Below, piece by piece: positions 15,001 to 21,953 of a stretch of DNA of 64,000 nucleotides. The DNA is taken from the NCBI GenBank assembly GCA_028753945.1, contig JAPNXP010000009.1, forward strand, positions 5,952,001 to 6,016,000, in the 5' to 3' direction. The translations under genes were made by a program, and so were the position numbers. The notes beneath the pieces are model-generated. The model did no database searches, had not been told where the DNA came from, and worked only from the letters and a program-made list of their open reading frames with translations. This DNA is from Hexactinellida sp. DTS-2022 (taxonomy: Eukaryota > Porifera > Hexactinellida). The first letter of the stretch is position 1, and each line of letters opens with the position of its first letter.

Positions 15001-15491
15001 ATTACTTCCCGTAGAATAGGTTCGATCTTATCATAAAGCTGAGGTCCCATTTGGTTGATACACAAATTCTCGACCTCTCTATACAGCTGATTCCGACTAT
15101 AAGGGACCGGACGCTCGTCATAAATTGCGTAGAGCGTCTCTTTGAGACGCACCCACACTTCGTCCATGTAATTATCAGGAATAGACTGGTTGCTTATTGC
15201 TACAGACATATTATTCATAACAGTACACAAATTATTCAATACAAAATTACAAATGAATAACGTACATCGGAGCTTTTTAATTGTTATCTTCCTGGGTCCA
15301 GTCTGTACCTTGCTGGAAGCAATAATTCCATTGTTTTTAGTACCCAATTCTGCAGTCTGGTTCATTTTCAATTTCTTAATCGGAGAATGAATATTGTTTA
15401 ATTCTTTATCACTTTTAGATCTCAATTTGGGAGATGGACTTGATTTTTCTGGCGACCTTTGCCTTTTTGAGCGATTCAATGTTTTTTTCAT
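1..15491 (-). CDS. CUL4: Cullin-4 (CUL4A/B), multi-exon, C-terminus off the left edge
   Basis: Scaffold of CRL4 E3 ubiquitin ligases, binding DDB1 at its N-terminus and RBX1 at its C-terminus. I joined exons by cullin-4 similarity plus GT/AG sites in phase: 15266-15491, 14971-15199, 14333-14402, 13961-14028, 13728-13838, 10913-10976, 10672-10767, 10344-10426, 10215-10282, 9763-9881, 9462-9599, 9284-9338, 9184-9221, 8991-9060, 3586-3697, about 3190-3335, 2283 to about 2375, 1646-1759, 1480-1585, 475-539 and 314-412. Key matches are [46 protein letters not shown] and [11 protein letters not shown]. The N-terminus is rich in Lys/Arg/Ser/Pro (NLS-like, as in CUL4B). The 66-bp first intron is in frame and could be retained. 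The start is taken at 15491 because upstream codons to 15521 open on GTG. The neddylation region lies beyond position 1. The 3' ends of the exons near 3190 and 2375 are uncertain. Confidence 0.9.
888..1374. mobile_element. Inverted-repeat element (MITE-like) in a CUL4 intron
   Basis: The left end (about 888-1000) and right end (about 1300-1374) are imperfect inverted repeats. They share the block GGGATACGGnTAGTTCGCTACACGG and the outer TTAGGTAC. The left arm also holds three direct copies of GACATGTCCATTA. No ORF is seen, so this is probably a non-autonomous DNA element. Confidence 0.6.
2405..2515. repeat. GC-rich patch with small palindromes in a CUL4 intron
   Basis: Within very AT-rich intron sequence this patch holds short perfect hairpins, GGTCGCTTCGCGACC and GGCCCCTTCGCGGCC. 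A similar GC-rich style appears near 7025-7070. Function is unknown. Confidence 0.4.
3984..4403 (-). CDS. Small-Maf-like bZIP protein, nested in CUL4 intron (copy 1)
   Basis: A 139-residue ORF and a likely sequence-specific transcription factor. Residues about 43-75 resemble the Maf extended homology region ([16 protein letters not shown]). They are followed by a basic region with NRKTAKLSR, which fits the bZIP N-x3-A-x3-R pattern, and a short heptad zipper to the C-terminus. The Maf-typical Gly-Tyr before the Ala-x2-Cys-Arg core is absent, so DNA specificity may differ. There is no transactivation domain, as in small Mafs. It lies on the same strand as CUL4, entirely inside the 5.3-kb intron between 8990 and 3698. 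It is a close paralogue of the gene at 8356-8733. Confidence 0.7.
   Translation of the reverse strand: MAYLQQQFYSQDCYEKSGQSNLHQKIKAAKRIMVNKDLMTSNFFDLIDNDKLIAIDVNEMNYILDSGCFSLPEKDYIRELRRKTMNRKTAKLSRIRDKQDYQELNVEVEILSRTKKHLMQEKEDLMNEINLYKKLINSH
5370..5868. mobile_element. pogo/Tc1-like MITE with TA duplication
   Basis: The left end CAGTGCAACCTCTATAAGTG matches the reverse complement of the right end, CAGTGGAACCTCTATAAGTG. Both flanks are TA (5368-5369 and 5869-5870). The subterminal sequence repeats 'CCTCYATAARTGGGG' several times. There is no ORF, so this is non-autonomous. It lies in the large CUL4 intron. Confidence 0.8.
6005..7322. mobile_element. 1.3-kb inverted-repeat element with subterminal tandem repeats
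   Basis: The ends are inverted repeats of about 70 bp sharing ACTTATCCACCGATCATCGG and CGTTTGTATTAAA, at about 6010-6080 and about 7255-7322. Inside each end is an array of related units. The left has diverged copies of TCCAAATCTACTCAAGTTTT. The right has four copies of a 30-bp unit (about 7125-7245) containing CCAATAAAACTTGAGTATAT. No transposase ORF is seen. The short ORFs here are repeat translations. Confidence 0.75.
7484..7726. mobile_element. 243-bp palindromic MITE
   Basis: The termini CAGAGTGGACCATGGGTCA and their reverse complement are near-perfect for about 19 bp. A second inverted pair follows (TGACCCATGACCCAT), so each arm spans about 50 bp. The centre is AT-rich and non-coding. 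It lies in the large CUL4 intron. Confidence 0.8.
8356..8733 (-). CDS. Small-Maf-like bZIP protein, nested in CUL4 intron (copy 2)
   Basis: A 125-residue ORF with the same Maf-like EHR ([16 protein letters not shown]) and basic region (NRKTAKLSR) as the copy at 3984-4403. It is a presumed small-Maf-type dimerising DNA-binding protein without an activation domain. The core 8453-8659 matches 4075-4281 at 199 of 207 bases with no gaps (counted by eye). The first roughly 30 residues and the zipper tail are quite different. It is on the same strand as its CUL4 host, about 250 bp downstream of the exon at 8991-9060. It has no intron of its own. Confidence 0.7.
   Translation of the reverse strand: MECIVNSSKMYLAQRILTNSNLSSNNFFDLIDNDKLIAIDVNELNYILESGCFSLSEKDYIRELRRKTMNRKTAKLSRIRDKQDYQELNVEVEILLKTKRRLSQEKEQLFKQIQFYKQNTTSALE
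11287..12706 (+). CDS. FNTB: Protein farnesyltransferase subunit beta, nested antisense in CUL4
   Basis: The catalytic subunit that, with FNTA, attaches farnesyl to CaaX cysteines. Two exons, 11287-11774 and 11983-12706, join in phase across a 208-bp GT-AG intron at Arg-Tyr-Leu-Leu. The alpha/alpha-barrel motifs are clear: [53 protein letters not shown] and [12 protein letters not shown]. The three zinc ligands are present: Asp and Cys in LVDSCY, and His in YYHTCY. The product is about 403 residues, slightly short of the human protein (437) at both ends. It lies on the opposite strand inside the 2.75-kb CUL4 intron 10977-13727. Confidence 0.93.
12707..13727. other. CUL4 intron sequence 3' of FNTB; short tandem repeat
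   Basis: About 1 kb of AT-rich sequence without a credible ORF. It should contain the FNTB 3' UTR. At about 12890-12952 there is a short direct repeat with two copies of GTATAATACGCGRAAACGTATTT. Nothing else is recognised. Confidence 0.5.
14051..14216. mobile_element. Short pogo-like MITE in CUL4 intron
   Basis: The left end CAGTATAACCTCGT pairs with right end ACGAGGTTTTACTG, and the right flank is TA. The interior holds 'AATACGAACnCCGGTTAATACGAAC'. It fills over half of the 304-bp intron 14029-14332. Confidence 0.65.
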
Positions 15492-15789
15492 CAAATTTTG
15501 TTTATTACAGTGCGATCGCACCTATTGTATTATTGATATCCAGCTTCAATGCTTGGGAATAAAGTGTAAATATTATTATACACAAATATCAATAATCTTA
15601 AGTTGTAGTAAACTCAATTATCATTCTACTAATTAAATAATAATTTATTCATCAGAAATTGAACCATGGGTAATAACTATCATTACCAGAAGAAATGAAA
15701 TGTATAAAATTGAAAGAAGTGGGGGTAAACCAAACAATTGTACTGTCAAACAGCTCCATATAGGAGTATTACATATTGTGTGTGAGAGA

Positions 15790-16705
15790 CTACTGATCAT
15801 CCTTAAAAGATATATAGGAATCTATTCGCTCGTCCCTGCATTGCTTACAGTACAAGCCGCTCTCAATGGAATAGCAGAGAGCGTCTGGATGCATTAGATC
15901 CGCCTGGCAGCCCAAACAGTGGTAGCATTCGGGATGGTAGCTACGGTCAAGTGCGACAATCCGCGAAGTTTCAGATTCATTTTTTTTGGGTATAATCGGT
16001 TCTTTACATAGATGACATATCGGCGCATATTTTCTGTGGTAATCTTCAATGCAGAAAATGTTACCCATCGCGTCCGTGGTGTACAGCTGTCCGTCCATCG
16101 GACTGAGGCACTGAGTGCAGCTGAAGCACTCTGGATGGAAGTGGCAGTTAGAAGTCTCGATTACTCTAAGTTAATAGTTATGTTAAGTATTTTATTTAGA
16201 TACAACTTAGTACAGTCAAGTTCGTTTTTTCTGTACATTCAAGGACCCAAATTGTGTTCATAATATAGATTACATAGTAAGCAAACTAAATTGAATGCAA
16301 ATCCTATGTAAGTTGTTAATTTGGAACCATTCATAAAGTTTCATATTAAGCAGACGAAAAATTGTTCACAATAAGCATTCGTATTTCTGAACTAGTAAAA
16401 TAGTAATACAACTTGTCACTTGTTACCTGCCTTTCTCTGATTGGGTTTTCGCATTTAGTACATCTCACAGCTATAGAACTAAAATCCGCATCACAGTAGA
16501 AGTTCCCATCGAGTATGAAGAAAATGTGAGTCGACAGTATTACATTACAAGTGTGGCAGGTGAGACAGGACTGGTGATACACTTGGTTCTTAACTCGAAA
16601 TGCAGTGTTCCTTTCTAGAATAGGAGCTGAGCACTTGTGACAAGTTCCGAGAGAGACAGGTATCTCAATCTGATCTGTGGCATCACTCGAACTAACTGCG
16701 CACAT
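15790..16705 (-). CDS. Three-LIM-domain protein (Ajuba/LIMD1/zyxin type)
   Basis: LIM proteins of this group act as scaffolds at cell junctions and focal adhesions and shuttle to the nucleus. The likely exons are about 16413-16705 and 15790-16165, though the exact donor is unsure (16413 or 16427). LIM1 starts at CHKCSAPI and ends CDAD. LIM2 begins CTKCENPI and includes HFHPECFSCTQC. LIM3 is CHLCKEPIIP...YHPECYHC...YCKQC. The MDGQLYTTD...FCIEDYHRKYAP linker is closest to the Ajuba/LIMD1/zyxin C-terminus. The start ATG at 16705 follows TTTTACAG by 6 nt and leaves almost no N-terminal region. Zyxin/Ajuba proteins normally have a long proline-rich N-terminus, so either this is a short form or a 5' exon is missing. 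Confidence 0.75.
16251..16375. repeat. Dispersed 'GTTCATAAT' repeat, copy 1 (LIM gene intron)
   Basis: It begins near TTGTGTTCATAATATAG and ends near GACGAAAAATTGTTCACAAT, giving weak terminal inverted repeats. Related copies are at 21740-21882 and 55910-56093. It occupies half of the intron of the LIM gene. Confidence 0.55.
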
Positions 16706-16758
16706 AGCTATCTGTAAAAGGTAGATTAAACTCATTAATCTCATCCATAATTAATATA

Positions 16759-16870
16759 CAGTGGACTCTAGTTAATACGAACACGGATAAGGCGAACAGG
16801 TTTTAATTCCCTTAGTCAATCAAACGCATGCAAATTAATACGAATTTTTGATTATACGAACATGTTTCGA
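16759..16870. mobile_element. Partial pogo-like element upstream of the LIM gene
   Basis: It starts TA-CAGTGGACTCTAGTTAATACGAAC, matching the end type of the 14051-14216 element (CAGT..., AATACGAAC). I cannot find a clear right terminus, so it may be truncated. Confidence 0.45.
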
Positions 16871-16997
16871 CCTGGTGTTTGTAGGTACAAGAATCTACTG
16901 AAATTATGAATCAGGGACACCTATATTTTAAGAAATAATTGTTGATCTGAGAGTTAAATTGTGTACATACAACTGTACAAAAGCAGCCTATTTTATG

Positions 16998-19922
16998 CTA
17001 AGAAGGCAATGTACATTTGTTTCTATATTGTTCCAAGTGTTCAGGTTGCATGAATCTTTCAAAATCCTTCAAATAATGTCGCAGTTTTTCACTTTCAAAA
17101 ACTTTCAACAGTTGTAAAGCAAAACTAGTACCGTTTTTCTCTTGATGGTAAGATTTAATAGCTTCCACCATTATATTGTAATTCTCAGCTGTGAGGTCAG
17201 ATTTTACAGCTGAAATAAGTTTAGTAGCTCTTTCTTGTTTCGCTTTTAAGTTCTTAATTTCAGGTTTGCTTTCCTTCTTCTCAGCTGTTTTAGTTTCGGA
17301 AATAATAGCAGCAGTGACGGCTGTAGGTGGGTTAATCTCAAAGTCAAATCTATTTCCACTCATTTGCGAAACAAACTTGGATGCCATTGATTTATACTTG
17401 TTTGGTTGAGACTTCTGTTTCGTCTCGATTGATTCAATTTCACTCTTCATTCCTTCCAACAAACCTCTGCACTCTTTTGAACAAGGAGCAGAGTACACGT
17501 CTATGTCCCTAGTGCTAGACACTCTATTCAGATTGTCCCACACTGACCCCTGGAGCCTCGGCCCATTCAGCCGGTCCAAAGCCTCTTTAGAAACTTCTAT
17601 CCTTGGAGACTCAATCCTGCTACATTTCGCGTTTCTGTTGCTCGCAGATTCCACTTTGCGCTTCGACCTTTCCTTTCCTATAACATTCTTGCTAGTCGCG
17701 AATTCTAACGCCTTTGATACACTCTTCTGCTTTTCTTGAACTACAATCGAGAGATCTTTGTTTGAGAAGAAGCTCCTCAACGAAACAATGGCTTCGCTGA
17801 ACTTGCCGTATACCTTAACACTTGGCTGTATCCAGGAAGGTAGCTGAGACAAGTTCCCTGAGTAGCCGAACCTAGAGTCGCACAGGAGAATTGCTCCAAA
17901 GTCATTTTTGTGTCGAATTACGCGGCCAATCGCTTGGTTGACGGATCGGCTGGCCAGTTGCTTGTACCACTCACTGCCTGTTAGGAACTTCTCTCCCTTC
18001 AAGCCCTGCGACTCGTCGAGAAACTCCATTTTCAGCTTAACGCGCGGGTCATTTTTCGGTGGGAAAGGCAGTCCGGTTATGACCACGCCCCTTCCGTTGT
18101 TGTCCGAGAAATCCATCCCCTCCGACACCTTCCCCCTGCAGACCCCGAAGAAGACAGCCCCTGCGCCCGGCGCCTCCGGGTCCGAGACTGTAGCGGAGTA
18201 CGCGTCCATAACAGCTGTGAAGTCCGACTTCCCGCGCGGCTCTTCGAACAGACGCTTGTGGCTCTCCACGCCGCTAGCGATGCCAGTCTGTCGCCAGTGC
18301 TGCATACACTCGTGCATGTTAGAGTAGGACGGGAAGAACACCAGCATTCCTTTGGGCACCACCCTTGCGAAGGTGCAGATGGCATTCCCCAGGCTGGACT
18401 GGTATGCAGTGCTGCTCCTGTTGTGGTAGGCTGAGGTAAGCTCCACGGAGTCGGGCCCCGACCTCACCACGCCCACCCACACCTGTTTGGAGTCTATGAC
18501 GTGTGGGTTCCGCAGCTGTATGGGGAACTGGACCTGCAGCTCGGAGGAGAACGCGTCCAGAGGGGAGAGGGTGCCACTCGTGAGCAGCAGCGACCAGATC
18601 TCCTTCTTTATGACGTCATGGATAGCTGCCCCGGCACAGAAGCACCAGTACGAGAGAATCTTGTACTCGCGATTCCCACTAGTCAACCACGTGTCGCCTT
18701 TTGTTGTTTTAACTTCTTTCCGCAAGAATACTTTGTAGAAACGCGAAATATTTTTCGCGAAATAGGTCGGATCCATATCAGGAGTTGGCATCTCACAAAA
18801 AACAACTTTGACTGAATCCATGAATTTCTGCAGAGACTGTGTGCTTCGCTGGAAGCCGAACTTTTCCCCTTCTGACGATTGCAGGGAGATCGCGGCTTCT
18901 ATTTTGTCCAAGAAACAGCTGACCGTTTCGAACCGGATTCCGCACTTCTGGAATAACTGGAAAATGAAGCTACCTGGCTTGGTGATGCCTTCTGGCGAGG
19001 GAATAGGAATGCTATCCATGTGCGTCTCGAAATCCAGGAGGATTGCTTTTATTCCGCAGAGTAGCTTGAGTTCCTCAGCCGCCTCGGCCTCGCGATTTTC
19101 CGCGAGAATTGGGTCTGTCCTGCGCTTTATGATGGAGTCCAGATCGCTGATACAAGCCGCGATGTCGATAGAGCTCAGTTCGAACGAGGCCGCCTCTTCG
19201 CAGGTCTTCTCCACATTGTGTCCCTCATCTAGAATCACTATAGCGTTCTTGAGATCCACTCCATTCATATTCCTCAGTTTGGTATCTAGTATGTAGTTGT
19301 ATGGCATGAATACAATGTCGGCCGTATCTTTCATGTCCCGCGCCATGAAATATGGACAGAATCCTCCCTGCAAGCCCCTAAGCACCAAGTCCTCGATATC
19401 TGCCATGCCCTCCGCCAATTTAGATTTGGCTTTATCAAGATTGTTGTGATAGGAGCAAGAGCGAGATTTTAATTTCGTCCGACAGAGATTAACTTTATCT
19501 GCGTTGTTTTTCAGCTTTTGTACCTGTGGGTGTATGCATAGCTGCTCGCGAGACCCGATTACGGCGACTACAGGTGTGTACGCAGTGCTCCTGAGCTCGC
19601 CAACCGCCTGTGACAGCTGGGAATGAGTTCTGGAGGCGTATATAATGCGTGGACAGTTTACAGCACCTGTATCCACAGGAGTTTCAGTACCGGGTTTGTA
19701 TACGGGTATCGCCGAGCCTCGGAGCTTCTGAATATGCGCGTTTCTCCAGGCGAGAGCAGCGCACAGGAGACACAGCGTCTTGCCGGTGCCCGTAGGACTC
19801 TCCAGCAATGCGAACTTTCTCGTCTCTAAGCTCTCAATGACTCGCGACATGTACGTTATCTGGCAGGGATACGCGGCGTGAGGGAACTCTACGGGAATCC
19901 CGCGGATTTCTAAAGTAGGCAT
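16998..19922 (-). CDS. RTEL1: Regulator of telomere elongation helicase 1 (RTEL1), intronless
   Basis: A 974-residue XPD-family 5'-3' iron-sulfur helicase that dismantles T-loops, D-loops and G-quadruplexes. Motifs include Q motif/motif I ESPTGTGKTLCLLCAALAW, motif Ia ASRTHSQL, FeS cysteines in SREQLC, NLCRTK, RSCSY and FCPYF, motif II DEGH, LTSGTLSPLDAFSSE, CRGKVSEGMDFSD, GLPFPP and QAIGRVIRH. The residues at about 885-965 form one harmonin-homology domain (TAENYNIMVEAIKSYHQ). Human RTEL1 has two such domains plus a RING, so this protein is shorter at the C-terminus. The box is DEGH rather than the usual DEAH. The start ATG is 7 nt after CATTAG. It is a single exon, whereas vertebrate RTEL1 has over 30. 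Confidence 0.95.
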   Translation of the reverse strand: MPTLEIRGIPVEFPHAAYPCQITYMSRVIESLETRKFALLESPTGTGKTLCLLCAALAWRNAHIQKLRGSAIPVYKPGTETPVDTGAVNCPRIIYASRTHSQLSQAVGELRSTAYTPVVAVIGSREQLCIHPQVQKLKNNADKVNLCRTKLKSRSCSYHNNLDKAKSKLAEGMADIEDLVLRGLQGGFCPYFMARDMKDTADIVFMPYNYILDTKLRNMNGVDLKNAIVILDEGHNVEKTCEEAASFELSSIDIAACISDLDSIIKRRTDPILAENREAEAAEELKLLCGIKAILLDFETHMDSIPIPSPEGITKPGSFIFQLFQKCGIRFETVSCFLDKIEAAISLQSSEGEKFGFQRSTQSLQKFMDSVKVVFCEMPTPDMDPTYFAKNISRFYKVFLRKEVKTTKGDTWLTSGNREYKILSYWCFCAGAAIHDVIKKEIWSLLLTSGTLSPLDAFSSELQVQFPIQLRNPHVIDSKQVWVGVVRSGPDSVELTSAYHNRSSTAYQSSLGNAICTFARVVPKGMLVFFPSYSNMHECMQHWRQTGIASGVESHKRLFEEPRGKSDFTAVMDAYSATVSDPEAPGAGAVFFGVCRGKVSEGMDFSDNNGRGVVITGLPFPPKNDPRVKLKMEFLDESQGLKGEKFLTGSEWYKQLASRSVNQAIGRVIRHKNDFGAILLCDSRFGYSGNLSQLPSWIQPSVKVYGKFSEAIVSLRSFFSNKDLSIVVQEKQKSVSKALEFATSKNVIGKERSKRKVESASNRNAKCSRIESPRIEVSKEALDRLNGPRLQGSVWDNLNRVSSTRDIDVYSAPCSKECRGLLEGMKSEIESIETKQKSQPNKYKSMASKFVSQMSGNRFDFEINPPTAVTAAIISETKTAEKKESKPEIKNLKAKQERATKLISAVKSDLTAENYNIMVEAIKSYHQEKNGTSFALQLLKVFESEKLRHYLKDFERFMQPEHLEQYRNKCTLPS

Positions 19923-19969
19923 TAGCAGTGCTAATGGAGAACCCGATTAGTTGTAGAATAATTCAAAAT

Positions 19970-20135
19970 ATAGGTGCGTTCGCGTAATAATAAGTAGCAT
20001 TTTGCACGAAATTTGCTCGCTAATAGGCGAACTTGTTATTAGACAATTAGTGGGACATGAAATGCTCACTTGGGGACTGAAAATAACTTGCTAATAATGC
20101 AATATAGTATTTGTTATTATTAGGTGAACACAACT
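19970..20135. mobile_element. Possible MITE in the DPAGT1-RTEL1 intergenic region
   Basis: The left GTGCGTTCGCGTAATAATAA and the reverse complement of the right end, GTGTTCACCTAATAATAA, form imperfect terminal inverted repeats. The 400-bp gap 19923-20322 otherwise shows no gene. Confidence 0.45.
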
Positions 20136-20322
20136 GTATCTCTTTTACTGTTCATTGTTTTGCTAATATAGACATGTCTTACTGAAGCCCCCTCCTGGCT
20201 CCGCCTCTGGTTTTGCAATATTATCCGGATCTTTAAAGAATTTATATATAATTTTTTGCTAAATACAGCAAACACAAACAAACAATTCCTAACAATTATG
20301 GCATACATAGGAAATGCATTAA

Positions 20323-21681
20323 TTAAGAAGCGTAGAGGAGTTTTGCAATATAAAACTTTGCACCAAATGCAGCTATCGAGAATATAACCTGTCCAAAAAG
20401 CATTATTATCGTCAAGTTACGTTCATGTTTGGGTCCAAATATTTTGAGTGCCAAGTTAATGAGCGTGAGGTTGGACATATCTACCATGTCTTTATCTTCT
20501 CCCTGTTTCCACTTCACATGGACCAGACCCAACAATGTGAGGACTCTGAAAGAGGTACGCCCCAGTAGTGAGAGAGAGTGTGGCTTGAAAGGCCCTGTAT
20601 AAGACATGTCTAGTTTGTTTGTTTTCTCGTTCCATTTGGGCATTCTGTGTCTCGGGCACTGAATCCACCCGAACAGCTGTGGAACGGAAAGAATGAAATT
20701 CAGAATTTGAGGAATGAAGAACAAAAGAAGAGTCTTGCTGAAGTGACCCAAAATACCGATCACAGCCAGTACCATTCCTGCGAAATTGCAATAAGTGTCC
20801 CCCACGAACACCCTTGCTGGGTACCAGTTGTGCCAGAGGAGGGCTAAGGACACGCCTATGAAGGGACAGGAGACGGAGAATCTGAACAAGGTGAGACTAT
20901 CCATGCTTACGTAGGGTATCTGGAAAATGCTATAAGCCAGAATGCTGCCAGAGATTATCACCGATTGACCTACTTCGATACCATTGATGCCAGCTAGAAT
21001 GTTAATCGCATTGGTGCAGAAAACCGCGAGCAGGAGTATGTACACGTAGAAGAAAAGCTTCAGGTTGATGGGTTGTCCGCGCGGACATAATCGCCATAGA
21101 TCAAACACATTGCCTTGTTTATCGAGAATTGGCAAGAATGTTATAGGGCCAAACGTGGACAGTAGAGTGTCACAAATGAAATCGAAATGTGGCACGGTTA
21201 CCCAGGTGCTGTCGCCGGATAGAATGTATACCATGAGCAGAGGCAGCGATGCCAGAGTGGGCAGCAGCAGTTTGTGTCGCCATCTGAGTTCCAATACGTC
21301 ATCAGCGAAACCAAGGAATATCATGCAACAGATCGATAGCATTGCTGCTAGGTAGTTAACCAGCTCATAAGTAATGGCGTTATTAAGACTGGCAGAGGAG
21401 TCCGTACTATTCGAGAATATTCTAGAACTGGATAGGTACTGAGATAGGAAGGGGACTGGAATGAATAGGAACATTACTATGAGGTATACCGCAGAGGCAA
21501 TAACACCGATTGCCTCGGGGATACGAGGCTTCCCTTTCTTACTGAGATCTCTCCCGGATAAGTCGGCTTTTAGGAATAGGTGTGACATCTCTTTGATGAG
21601 ATGGTGTGTGAGAAAAGCACCCACAAGAGATAGGAACAGGTTAGTTCCTATCAACAGAGCCACTGACATGTCATAGTTCAT
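20323..21681 (-). CDS. DPAGT1: UDP-GlcNAc:dolichyl-phosphate GlcNAc-1-phosphotransferase
   Basis: ER membrane enzyme (ALG7/GPT) that starts N-glycan precursor synthesis by moving GlcNAc-1-P from UDP-GlcNAc to dolichyl phosphate; it is the tunicamycin target. The 452 residues form about ten hydrophobic segments. Family motifs are DLSGRDLSKKGKPRIPEA (near residue 40), GFADDVLELRWRHK, NAINILAGINGIEVGQ, GDTYCNFAGM and the cytosolic-loop CPRHRMPKWN. The human protein is 408 residues. The extra length is mainly in the loop around SSSRIFSNSTDSSASLNN and the loop between helices 3 and 5. It is a single exon. The gap to the upstream NOP2 stop is 272 bp. Confidence 0.95.
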   Translation of the reverse strand: MNYDMSVALLIGTNLFLSLVGAFLTHHLIKEMSHLFLKADLSGRDLSKKGKPRIPEAIGVIASAVYLIVMFLFIPVPFLSQYLSSSRIFSNSTDSSASLNNAITYELVNYLAAMLSICCMIFLGFADDVLELRWRHKLLLPTLASLPLLMVYILSGDSTWVTVPHFDFICDTLLSTFGPITFLPILDKQGNVFDLWRLCPRGQPINLKLFFYVYILLLAVFCTNAINILAGINGIEVGQSVIISGSILAYSIFQIPYVSMDSLTLFRFSVSCPFIGVSLALLWHNWYPARVFVGDTYCNFAGMVLAVIGILGHFSKTLLLFFIPQILNFILSVPQLFGWIQCPRHRMPKWNEKTNKLDMSYTGPFKPHSLSLLGRTSFRVLTLLGLVHVKWKQGEDKDMVDMSNLTLINLALKIFGPKHERNLTIIMLFGQVIFSIAAFGAKFYIAKLLYAS

Positions 21682-21739
21682 TTTACACTGTACGCTAGTA
21701 ACAGTAAATACGAAGTTTTATTTGAAAATCAAGTGAATA

Positions 21740-21882
21740 TTTTGTTACTAATATAGATTTCATGATAAGGCAACTAAAGTTAATACAACTCTTATGTAAG
21801 TTGTTAAATTGGGACCATATGGCTTGTTCATAATAAGTTTTTCGTAACAAGCAGACGAAAAAATTGCTCACAATAAACATAC
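21740..21882. repeat. Dispersed 'GTTCATAAT' repeat, copy 2 (NOP2-DPAGT1 gap)
   Basis: It shares with 16251-16375 the segments ATATAGATT, CTTATGTAAGTTGTTAA, TTGGGACCAT and AAGCAGACGAAAAA plus CACAATAA. It fills about half of the gap between NOP2 and DPAGT1. Confidence 0.55.
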
Positions 21883-21953
21883 CTGCAGTATATTGTATGG
21901 GAAGGAATAACTGACGAAAAATGAGATTTATTTCTAGAAAATTAAAACATGAA

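Noticed and set aside
20120-20308. 62-codon ORF downstream of DPAGT1
   Set aside because: It lies in AT-rich intergenic DNA, has no recognisable domain and overlaps a probable MITE end.
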